DNA from: an uncultured Oscillospiraceae bacterium
Lineage (GTDB): Bacteria > Bacillota > Clostridia > Oscillospirales > Oscillospiraceae
Reading direction: 5' to 3'
NCBI GenBank assembly: GCA_905234005.1
Contig: CAJOFW010000056.1
Location: forward strand, 846-10,777
Length of the DNA: 9,932 nucleotides
Shown here piece after piece: positions 1 through 5,436 of the stretch. Each line of letters begins with the position of its first letter. The first letter of the stretch is position 1. Below the pieces are notes generated by a model, which was not told the DNA's origin, did not search any database, and saw only the letters and a list, made by a program, of their open reading frames with translations. The position numbers and the translations under genes were made by a program.

Positions 1-356
1 GCCTCGTTGATCGACGCGGCGGCGGGGATGTCGGGCATATACAAAAGCTCGAATATCGCCTGGCGCAGGACGGCGGCGGCGCTGCGGGATATGCGCTCCG
101 GACGCCAGCCCTTCGCGTATCTGCCGATGATGCCGTCCAGCTCCTCACGGCGGGCGCACACGCCGGTCACGCACTGTGTGATGAAGGCGAGGTCTTTTTT
201 GGAGGGGGCCTCGGCGTACAGCCCGCCCTCGTCGGCCATGCTCTCGTAGTGCTCCGGCTCGAAGAACTCCGCGATCACCGTCTCCGGCTCCTGCCCGGAG
301 GCGGCGGCGGCAAAGCCGAGCTGGATGGCGATCTCTCTCGCGGCGGTTCGTATCAT
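1..356 (-). CDS. nusB: Transcription antitermination factor NusB (C-terminus off the left edge)
   Basis: NusB is the RNA-binding antitermination factor that pairs with NusE (ribosomal protein S10) on boxA RNA, mainly in rRNA transcription. The visible 118 residues begin MIRTAAREIAIQLGFAAAAS, matching the family's N-terminal helix (R-x-x-A-x-x-x-x-x-Q-x-x-F/Y). They continue to the diagnostic C-terminal block W-R-P-E-R-I-S-R-S-A-A-A-V-L-R-Q-A-I-F-E-L, then DIP and SINE, the usual RIxRxxxxILRxAIxELL...DIPxxVxINEAV region. About 20 residues are cut off by the window edge. The ATG at 354-356 is chosen because AGGAGA lies about 7 nt upstream. The gene lies 90 bp downstream of the yqhY-like gene, the same order as yqhY-nusB in Bacillus, so co-transcription is likely. 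A GC-rich hairpin sits in the gap. The family call is near certain. Confidence 0.95.
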   Translation of the reverse strand, partial: MIRTAAREIAIQLGFAAAASGQEPETVIAEFFEPEHYESMADEGGLYAEAPSKKDLAFITQCVTGVCARREELDGIIGRYAKGWRPERISRSAAAVLRQAIFELLYMPDIPAAASINE

Positions 357-391
357 ATGGATTCTCCTATGCTTTGCAGTCGAATGGGAAA

Positions 392-413
392 GGAGCCCCG
401 GGAATGGGGCTCC
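392..413 (-). terminator. GC-rich hairpin between yqhY-like gene and nusB; possible weak terminator or attenuator
   Basis: On the minus strand GGAGCCCC and GGGGCTCC form a perfect 8-bp stem around a 6-nt loop (ATTCCC), followed by TTTCCCATT. The stem is strong, but the run of Ts is only three long, so efficient Rho-independent termination is doubtful. It lies 33 bp after the yqhY-like stop and 35 bp before the nusB start. It could lower nusB expression relative to the first gene or act as an mRNA-stability hairpin. The inverted repeat is directly visible; its function is inferred. Confidence 0.45.
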
Positions 414-446
414 GAGCCGTGCAATATGCCCGCAGAACGGGCGGTA

Positions 447-806
447 TTATTTATCGAACGAGACGCCGGTGACATGGACGTTCACAACGGCGCTCATGCC
501 GGTGACGGATTCAAGCTCCCGGCAAACGGCGTCCTGGATGCGGGCGGCGATTTCGGTGATGCTGCCGCCGAGCTTGACATTTACGATGACGTCGATCGTG
601 ATCTTGTCGTCCAGAAAGCGGATTTTGATGCCCTTCGTGGCGATCTTTTTGCCGAAAAGCTCCAGAAGCTCCGGCGTCGTGGGGCTGCCGAAGCCGGCAA
701 AGCCGTCCACCTCGCTGACGACCGCGCTCACCATGACGGATATCACGTCGATGGAGATGTTGACGGTTCCAAGCTCTGTCTGCTTTGTTATGTAGTTGTC
801 GGCCAT
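447..806 (-). CDS. Asp23/Gls24 family protein (YqhY-like)
   Basis: A 119-residue protein of the Asp23/Gls24 (former DUF322) family, intact and of usual length. It opens with G-T-V-N-I-S-I-D-V-I (residues 13-22), the family's characteristic first strand. It then has the helix VIxxMVSAVVSEVDGFAGFG, a basic strand (KGIKIRFLDD), the strand pair KITIDVIVNVKLGGSI and a final helix with VTGMSAVVNVHVTGVSF. Family members are small cytoplasmic or membrane-associated proteins linked to envelope stress. The Bacillus paralog YqhY sits beside accBC and nusB and is linked genetically to acetyl-CoA carboxylase. Here only the nusB side of that neighbourhood is kept; no accBC lies upstream. The ATG at 804-806 has a strong GGAGGT 8 nt upstream, and an extended -10 promoter lies about 65 bp before it. 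Symbol left blank because several paralogs exist in this family. Confidence 0.9.
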   Translation of the reverse strand: MADNYITKQTELGTVNISIDVISVMVSAVVSEVDGFAGFGSPTTPELLELFGKKIATKGIKIRFLDDKITIDVIVNVKLGGSITEIAARIQDAVCRELESVTGMSAVVNVHVTGVSFDK

Positions 807-826
807 GATTCGGTACCTCCGGATAA

Positions 827-841
827 CCGCGTCGGACGCGG
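827..841. promoter_or_regulatory. GC-rich dyad in the yqhY-nusB leader
   Basis: CCGCGTC, one central base, then GACGCGG form a perfect 15-bp dyad between the candidate promoter and the Shine-Dalgarno site (GGAGGT, 815-820) of the Asp23-family gene. It would lie in the 5' untranslated RNA. It could be a small leader hairpin or a protein-binding site. A comparable GC-rich dyad precedes the Shine-Dalgarno site of the small membrane protein gene. The symmetry is seen directly; the role is not known. Confidence 0.35.
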
Positions 842-870
842 GAAATGGTATGCGATATGATTACGCGGCC

Positions 871-899
871 ATTATAGCATAGTCCGCGCAAAAAGGAAA
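871..899 (-). promoter_or_regulatory. Extended -10 promoter for the yqhY-nusB unit
   Basis: Reading the minus strand, a perfect TATAAT (871-876) is preceded by TGC, giving an extended -10 element (TGCTATAAT). At a 17-bp spacing the -35 position holds TTTCCT, a weak match to TTGACA, which suits an extended -10 promoter. Transcription would start near 864 and give a leader of about 60 nt containing the GC-rich dyad and the GGAGGT ribosome site. A 7-bp inverted repeat (TAGTCCG at 880-886 and CGGACTA at 928-934) overlaps the spacer; its significance is unclear. Confidence 0.65.
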
Positions 900-937
900 G
901 AGAAAATCAGCGCCGTTTTCGTATCACCGGACTAAGA

Positions 938-1093
938 TCATAGCAGCCCCGAGAATACGCCGAGATTGGACAGAAGCAGCAGGAGCATCGCGATCACGCC
1001 GACGAGGCACAGAAACTTCACAAGCTTCCACGCCGATTTGACGATCACGATGACCAGCGCGATGGCTACGGCAATGTAAATGATGGATTCCAT
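938..1093 (-). CDS. Small hydrophobic membrane protein, 51 aa, function unknown
   Basis: A short gene encoding MESIIYIAVAIALVIVIVKS and 31 more residues. Two hydrophobic stretches, about residues 4-18 and 27-45, flank a short basic segment (K19, K23, K26), which suggests a two-helix membrane hairpin or a single long anchor. No known domain is recognised. The start is supported by AAAGGAG at 1100-1106, about 6 nt upstream of the ATG at 1091-1093; a longer reading from 1381 would overlap the preceding gene and lacks such support. An 18-bp palindrome lies directly upstream of the ribosome site. The gene begins 70 bp after the transglutaminase-like lipoprotein gene, with no clear terminator between, so it may end that operon. 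Function cannot be assigned. Confidence 0.7.
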   Translation of the reverse strand: MESIIYIAVAIALVIVIVKSAWKLVKFLCLVGVIAMLLLLLSNLGVFSGLL

Positions 1094-1107
1094 GGATGTC
1101 TCCTTTC

Positions 1108-1125
1108 TCCCGGACGCGTCCGGGA
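1108..1125. promoter_or_regulatory. 18-bp perfect palindrome next to a Shine-Dalgarno site
   Basis: TCCCGGACGCGTCCGGGA is identical on both strands. As minus-strand RNA it would fold into a 7-bp stem with a CGCG loop, ending one base before the AAAGGAG ribosome site of the 51-residue membrane protein gene. No T-run follows, so it is not a terminator. It could be a leader hairpin, a processing or stability element, or an operator. Only the symmetry is seen directly. Confidence 0.4.
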
Positions 1126-1163
1126 CGAGGGTTATATTGATTCGGTGGATTCGGATGATGCTG

Positions 1164-1640
1164 TTATTCGCCGGGTTCGCCGGGTTCTGTGTCCTCACCG
1201 CTTTCGCCGGCTTCGGCAGGCTCTGCGGATTCGGCATCTGCGGCGTGCGCCGATTCGTCGCCGAAGCCGTGCGGACAGACGGGGTACTCGCTCGTGTCCC
1301 ACCAGTATACGCCCCAGAGGGCCTCGTCGCCCTTGAGAAACGCCTTGTCCCCGGCGGACACGTCGACGTGATACGCCTCATCGCCGAGGGTCACGATGTT
1401 CCAGACATACGCCTCGCCGTCGAGCCGGCCGAACACGGTCATGCACGGGATATCCATGGCGCGGCAGCACGCCTCATACGCCAGCGCGATCCCCTCGCTC
1501 GCGGCGGCGCCCCCGACGAGGGCGTCCCACGCCGTCGGCCCCGCCGTCTCGTCACGCACGCAGCGGGACGCGACGCCGTCACGCAGTACCCGGGCGGCCT
1601 CGGCAGCGGCGGCGACTCGTCGTACGGTTCGCCGGACGGG
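1164..1640 (-). CDS. C-terminal part of frameshifted lipoprotein: degenerate transglutaminase-like domain
   Basis: This frame carries the rest of the lipoprotein whose N-terminus is encoded at 1641-2509. It opens with a helix ending AEAARVLRDGV, then A-W-D-A-L-V-G-G-A-A-A-S-E-G-I-A-L-A-Y, DIPCMTVFG, Y-V-W-N-I-V and Y-H-V-D-V, the order of blocks in bacterial transglutaminase-like domains (usually VCxGYALA, HAWN, YHVDVTW). The Cys position reads Ser, the His of HAWN reads Tyr, and only the Asp block remains, so peptidase or transglutaminase chemistry is unlikely. An acidic tail (GESGEDTEPGEPGE) closes the protein. The frame is closed by a TGA at 1656-1658, so the shift lies 3' of that; the G4 run at 1638-1641 is the best site. 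With one extra base there the linker reads straight into this domain. If translated alone, the first GTG start would be at 1559. Confidence 0.75.
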   Translation of the reverse strand, partial: PVRRTVRRVAAAAEAARVLRDGVASRCVRDETAGPTAWDALVGGAAASEGIALAYEACCRAMDIPCMTVFGRLDGEAYVWNIVTLGDEAYHVDVSAGDKAFLKGDEALWGVYWWDTSEYPVCPHGFGDESAHAADAESAEPAEAGESGEDTEPGEPGE

Positions 1641-2509
1641 GCCGTCACGCCCGCTTCAGTCGTTTCATCGGCTTCACCTGTTTCGTCGGATTCATCCGGC
1701 TCATCGGCTTCATCCGCCTCACCGCCTTCATCCGCTTCGGCGGCGTCTGTCGTCTCCGGGAGAACGTCGGATTCCGCCAAAACGTCGGCGGTCTCCGTGA
1801 GGATGTCCTCCAACGCGGCGGCAAGCTCCGCACGGCGGGTGAGAAGGCCCTCGCTGTCAAGGCCGTAGTCCAGCGTGACCTCGATGACGTGCTCCACGCC
1901 GGTCTCGGGGAACAGAGCGGCCTCCACGCCGGGGAGAACCGGACAGGCGAGGGGATCTGCGTAATACGCCGTCTCCACGGCGTCCGTCACGGCGTCCGTC
2001 GTCACGGACGCGGCGGTGATGCCGAGGACGAGATACGTCTCGCCGTTTCGGATGGCCGTCTCAAGCCTCGAGGCGAGGGCGGAGAGGTTATCCACCTGCT
2101 CCAGCGCCTCGACCTGGTACGCCGAGCGCTTGTAGGTGATGAATATCTCCGCCTGGTAGTAGCTGACGATGCGGCTGAGATCGTAGCTGATGTAATCCAC
2201 CGCGAACGCGCCGAGGCCGGTGGAGGACTTGACCTCCCAGCAGGCGGTGGATATGTCCTGGCTGATGGAGCCGTCGTAATTCTGGAAGGTCAGCTCCGCC
2301 GAGTCGGTATGCTCCGCCACAAGCCGCGATATCGCCCGCCGCAGGGCGGCGTAGCTCGAGATGCTGCCGACGGCGTCGTCGGCCTCGACGGTCTCGGAGG
2401 CGGGCTCGTAGTCCTGCTCGGAGTAGTATTCCATTTCAAACGGCGAACCGCAGCCGCCAAGGCCGAATATGATCGCGGCGAGAAGCAGCAGCGCACATAG
2501 CCGCTTCAT
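1439..2509 (-). CDS. Lipoprotein, N-terminal part; reading frame breaks near 1640
   Basis: The protein starts MKRLCALLLLAAIIFGLGGC: a short basic N-terminus, a hydrophobic core and lipobox LGGC with Cys20 as the lipidation site, so it should be anchored on the outer face of the membrane. Residues 45-235 form an alpha/beta region of unknown function found, from memory, in clostridial transglutaminase-like lipoproteins. Residues 253-287 are a Glu/Asp-rich linker encoded by imperfect short repeats. After about residue 290 the frame turns proline- and arginine-rich (to 1439) and loses family character, while the neighbouring frame carries the expected transglutaminase-like domain. One missing base near 1638-1641 would explain this. 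The ATG at 2507-2509 overlaps the stop of the LUD gene (TGATG), so translation is probably coupled. The full protein would be about 450 residues. Whether the shift is a real mutation or a sequencing error is open. Confidence 0.75.
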   Translation of the reverse strand: MKRLCALLLLAAIIFGLGGCGSPFEMEYYSEQDYEPASETVEADDAVGSISSYAALRRAISRLVAEHTDSAELTFQNYDGSISQDISTACWEVKSSTGLGAFAVDYISYDLSRIVSYYQAEIFITYKRSAYQVEALEQVDNLSALASRLETAIRNGETYLVLGITAASVTTDAVTDAVETAYYADPLACPVLPGVEAALFPETGVEHVIEVTLDYGLDSEGLLTRRAELAAALEDILTETADVLAESDVLPETTDAAEADEGGEADEADEPDESDETGEADETTEAGVTAPSGEPYDESPPLPRPPGYCVTASRPAACVTRRRGRRRGTPSSGAPPRARGSRWRMRRAAAPWISRA

Positions 2510-3096
2510 CAGAAGCCCAGCTCCTCGTCGACGAGAAGAATCTCCATGCTCCTGCACCAGCCGGGCTTTCTCCAGAACACGACAAGGGCGTTGCAGATGC
2601 GGTCGGGGGACGAGCAGTTGTGACACCTGCCGTCGACGGCGCAGGGGGTCTTCATCTCGAGACGCTTCGCGTTCAGCGGCGCGGCGATATTGCGCGCCCG
2701 CTCGATCGCGGCGTTCAGATCGCCCGCGAGCTTGTTTTTGCCGACGATCAGGTAGACCTTGTCCTTCATCATGAGCGTGCCGGCGACGCGGTTGCCCCGG
2801 CCGTCGATGTTTACGATGTACCCCTCCTCGGAGATCGCGTTCACGCTTGTGATATATACCTCCGCTGCGGACGCGGCGGCCATGGTCTCGTCGCCGGGGA
2901 CGATCATGTGCCAGTGGACGGTATTATTGTCCCGGATGCGGTCGTAGATATTGAGGCCGCGAACGGTCATGCTGCCGCCGATGCCGACGGTCTTGCCGGA
3001 CAGGTTCGCGGCGATGTAGTCGGCCGCCTCCTCGCCCGAGGCAAAGCGGGTGACCTCGAAGCCGTTTTTGCGGAGCCTTTCGATGGTCTTTTCCAT
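2509..3096 (-). CDS. LUD-domain protein (LutC/YkgG-like, stand-alone)
   Basis: A 195-residue protein of the LUD family (PF02589, former DUF162), related to LutC and the C-terminal part of LutB, which take part in lactate oxidation. Family marks in order are G-I-G-G-S-M-T (38-44, the GGS-V/M-T loop), N-A-I-S-E-E-G-Y-I-V-N-I-D-G-R-G-N-R-V-A (86-105), V-G-K-N-K-L (118-123) and R-A-R-N-I-A-A-P-L-N-A (133-143). A Cys-rich tail follows with Cys152, 158, 161, 168 and 181 (PC-x5-C-x2-C-x6-C); this could bind a metal, but the LutB ferredoxin-type cluster is absent. It stands alone without lutA or lutB, so lactate use should not be assumed. The ATG at 3094-3096 has AGGAGG 10 nt upstream. It lies between topoisomerase subunit A (69 bp away) and the lipoprotein (1-bp overlap). 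The family is clear; the substrate is unknown. Confidence 0.9.
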   Translation of the reverse strand: MEKTIERLRKNGFEVTRFASGEEAADYIAANLSGKTVGIGGSMTVRGLNIYDRIRDNNTVHWHMIVPGDETMAAASAAEVYITSVNAISEEGYIVNIDGRGNRVAGTLMMKDKVYLIVGKNKLAGDLNAAIERARNIAAPLNAKRLEMKTPCAVDGRCHNCSSPDRICNALVVFWRKPGWCRSMEILLVDEELGF

Positions 3097-3130
3097 GTGC
3101 GGTACGCCTCCTGTTATGAATCAATGGATT

Positions 3131-3161
3131 GTATCCGGTCGCCGGTTTGGTATCCGGTCGC
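3131..3161. repeat. 12-bp direct repeat with 19-bp period, between topoisomerase A and LUD genes
   Basis: GTATCCGGTCGC occurs at 3131-3142 and again at 3150-3161. The two exact copies fill much of the 69-bp gap. Two copies spaced 19 bp apart could be a tandem regulator site or a leftover duplication. No terminator is visible in the gap. The repeat is directly seen; its role is unknown. Confidence 0.5.
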
Positions 3162-3165
3162 AGGG

Positions 3166-5418
3166 TTATTCGTTCTCGCCCAGGATCGAGAGCTGCTTTT
3201 CGCCTCTGTCCGCGTCGAGCAGCTTCGCGCCGGCCGCGGGGATCGAGCGCACGCGGTAGCGGGCGGGGTTTTTGATCGCGGTGTCCGAAAGCGGGGTCAC
3301 GCGGACGACCGGGTGCTTTTTGAGCGTCATGACGTTGACGCCCTGCGTCGTGCGGCTCGTTTTCGGGGCGAGCAGCGCCGTGCTGAAGACGACGCAGCGG
3401 CCCTCTCCGGATTCGACGGCAAGCTCCGTATCCTCCGGCAGCGGCAGGAGGGCGACGAGCGGGCTGCGGTCGCTGTACGCGCCGACGGCGCGGCGGCGTT
3501 TCGTCTTGACGGCGTAGGCAGACAGCGGGATGCGGGCGCATTTGCCGTTTTCAAAAAAGAGCAGGATCGTGCCGGAATAGTCTCCGGCGAGGACGGCGGT
3601 GTGGACGCTCTCGCCCTCGTCCATGCCGAGGCTGGCGGGCAGGAAGTCGCCAAGGGCGCTGGCCTTTGTCTCGGCAAATTCGCTGACACGCAGGTAATAC
3701 ACCTGCTGGCGGTCGGTGAATATGAGAAGCTCCGACAGGTTTGTGGCCTCGAAATACTGGCTGAGGCCGTCGTCGTCCTTGTATTTCTGTTCGCCGGACA
3801 TGCGCAGGGACTGCGGCGTGATCTTCTTGAAGTAGCCCTGCCTTGACAGGAACAGGTGGACGGGGTAGTCCTCGACCGCCGCCTCCTCGGTGAATACTTC
3901 GACCTCGCCGGCGTAGACGAGCTGCGTGCGGCGGGGGGCGGCGTATTGTTTGATGACCTGCTTCAGCTCGTCGACGATGATCGAGCGGATGCGGCGGGGG
4001 CTGTTCAGGACGGCCTCGAGCTCCTCGATCTCCTTTGCCAGCTCGTCGGTCTCGGCGACGCGGCGGAGGATGTATTCGCGGTTGATGTTGCGCAGCTTGA
4101 TCTCCGCGACGAATTCGGCCTGTACCTCGTCGATGCCGAAGCCGATCATGAGGTTCGGTACGACGTCGGCCTCGGATTCCGTATTGCGGATGATCGCGAT
4201 GGCGCGGTCGATGTCGAGCAGGATCGCCCGCAGGCCCTCGAGAAGGTGCAGCTTCTCCTTTTTCTTCGTGAGGTCGTGGTAGACGCGGCGGCGGACGCAT
4301 TCGCTGCGCCAGCCGATCCACTCGTTCAGAATGTCCCGCACGCCCATGACACGCGGCGAACCGGCGACGAGGATGTTGAAGTTGCAGGGGAAATTGTCCT
4401 GCAGCGGCGTGAGCTTAAAGAGCTTCGCCATGAGCTTTTCAGGCTCCGTGCCGCGCTTTACGTCGATCGCGAGCTTGAGTCCGCCGAGGTCGGTCTCGTC
4501 ACGCATATCGGTGATCTCGCGGAGCTTGCCGTCCTTGATGAGGTCGCGGCATTTGTCGATGACGGCCTCGACCGTCGTCGTGTACGGCAGCTCGTAGACC
4601 TCGATGATCCGTTCGCTCTCGAGGTAGCGCCATCGTGCCCGGACGGGGAAGGAGCCTCGTCCGCTGTCGTAGATCGCGGCCATCTGCGCCGCGTCGTAGA
4701 CGATCTCGCCGCCGGTGGGGAAGTCGGGGGCGGGCAGCGTCGTGAGGATGTCGTGCTCGGGGTTTTTGATCAGGTCGATCGTCGTCTGGCACACCTCGCC
4801 GAGGTTGAAGCCGCAGATCTGGCTCGCCATGCCGACGGCGATGCCGGTGTTCGCGGAGACGAGCACGTTCGGAAACGTGGTCGGCAGCAGCGTCGGCTCG
4901 GTCGTCGTGTTGTCGTAGTTCGGGACGAAGTCGACCGTGTCCTTGTCGATGTCCCGGAAAAGCTCGGCGCAGATCGGCGCGAGCTTTGCCTCCGTGTATC
5001 GGCTCGCGGCGTAGGCCATGTCCCGTGAATATACCTTGCCGAAGTTGCCCTTGGAGTCGATGAACGGCGCGTTCAGGGCCTCGTTGTCCCGGGTCAGACG
5101 CACCATCGTCTCGTATATGGCCGCGTCGCCGTGGGGGTTATAGTGCATCGTCTGGCCGACGATGTTCGCGCTCTTGGTGCGCTGGCCGGTGAGCAGGCCC
5201 ATTTTGTACATGCAGTAGAGAAGCTTCCGGTGCGACGGCTTGAAGCCGTCGATCTCCGGGATGGCGCGTGAGACGATGACGCTCATCGCGTAGGGCATGT
5301 AGTTCAGCTCCAGCGTATCGGTGATGGCCTGGTCGATGACCTCGCCGCGCAGACCCATCACGTTCGGATCCATGCCGCGTTTGGGTTCGTTTTTCGGTTC
5401 TCTGGGTTTTCTCGCCAT
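3166..5418 (-). CDS. Type IIA DNA topoisomerase subunit A (GyrA/ParC family, divergent clostridial type)
   Basis: A 750-residue DNA-cleavage subunit, complete. The winged-helix region reads S-R-A-I-P-E-I-D-G-F-K-P-S-H-R-K-L-L-Y (50-68), then T-K-S-A-N-I-V-G (81-88), N-P-H-G-D (94-98) and G-N-F-G-K-V (124-129). The catalytic tyrosine is Tyr141 in S-R-Y-T-E-A-K-L. L-P-A-P-D-F-P-T-G-G (228-237) matches the family PGPDFPTGG, and a coiled-coil tower spans roughly 365-490. The C-terminal 250 residues form a beta-rich domain without an intact QRRGGKG GyrA box, the region reading S-R-T-T-Q-G-V-N (688-695), so wrapping-type supercoiling is doubtful and a decatenase or relaxase role like topoisomerase IV is more likely. 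The quinolone-contact Ser is Ala99 and the nearby acidic residue is Glu103. The start lies 18 bp after the subunit B stop with only a weak ribosome site, suggesting coupled translation. It could also be labelled gyrA or parC; the symbol is left blank because the family differs from both. Confidence 0.95.
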   Translation of the reverse strand: MARKPREPKNEPKRGMDPNVMGLRGEVIDQAITDTLELNYMPYAMSVIVSRAIPEIDGFKPSHRKLLYCMYKMGLLTGQRTKSANIVGQTMHYNPHGDAAIYETMVRLTRDNEALNAPFIDSKGNFGKVYSRDMAYAASRYTEAKLAPICAELFRDIDKDTVDFVPNYDNTTTEPTLLPTTFPNVLVSANTGIAVGMASQICGFNLGEVCQTTIDLIKNPEHDILTTLPAPDFPTGGEIVYDAAQMAAIYDSGRGSFPVRARWRYLESERIIEVYELPYTTTVEAVIDKCRDLIKDGKLREITDMRDETDLGGLKLAIDVKRGTEPEKLMAKLFKLTPLQDNFPCNFNILVAGSPRVMGVRDILNEWIGWRSECVRRRVYHDLTKKKEKLHLLEGLRAILLDIDRAIAIIRNTESEADVVPNLMIGFGIDEVQAEFVAEIKLRNINREYILRRVAETDELAKEIEELEAVLNSPRRIRSIIVDELKQVIKQYAAPRRTQLVYAGEVEVFTEEAAVEDYPVHLFLSRQGYFKKITPQSLRMSGEQKYKDDDGLSQYFEATNLSELLIFTDRQQVYYLRVSEFAETKASALGDFLPASLGMDEGESVHTAVLAGDYSGTILLFFENGKCARIPLSAYAVKTKRRRAVGAYSDRSPLVALLPLPEDTELAVESGEGRCVVFSTALLAPKTSRTTQGVNVMTLKKHPVVRVTPLSDTAIKNPARYRVRSIPAAGAKLLDADRGEKQLSILGENE

Positions 5419-5436
5419 GTGATCGCGCCCGCTTTC

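Noticed and set aside
880..934. 7-bp inverted repeat TAGTCCG / CGGACTA as a terminator of the leftward operon
   Set aside because: The arms are 41 bp apart with no T run in the right place; a chance match is likely, though the left arm lies in the promoter spacer.
1094..1381. Longer start for the 51-residue membrane protein
   Set aside because: The extension overlaps the transglutaminase-like domain in another frame and is Arg/Pro/Thr-rich. The ATG at 1093 has a good ribosome site.
1560..1660. Programmed -1 ribosomal frameshifting in the lipoprotein gene
   Set aside because: No X-XXY-YYZ slippery heptamer or obvious downstream stem-loop is visible near the switch; a missing base in a G run is simpler.
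3097..3165. Terminator between topoisomerase A and the LUD gene
   Set aside because: The gap has direct repeats but no stem-loop followed by a T run on the minus strand.
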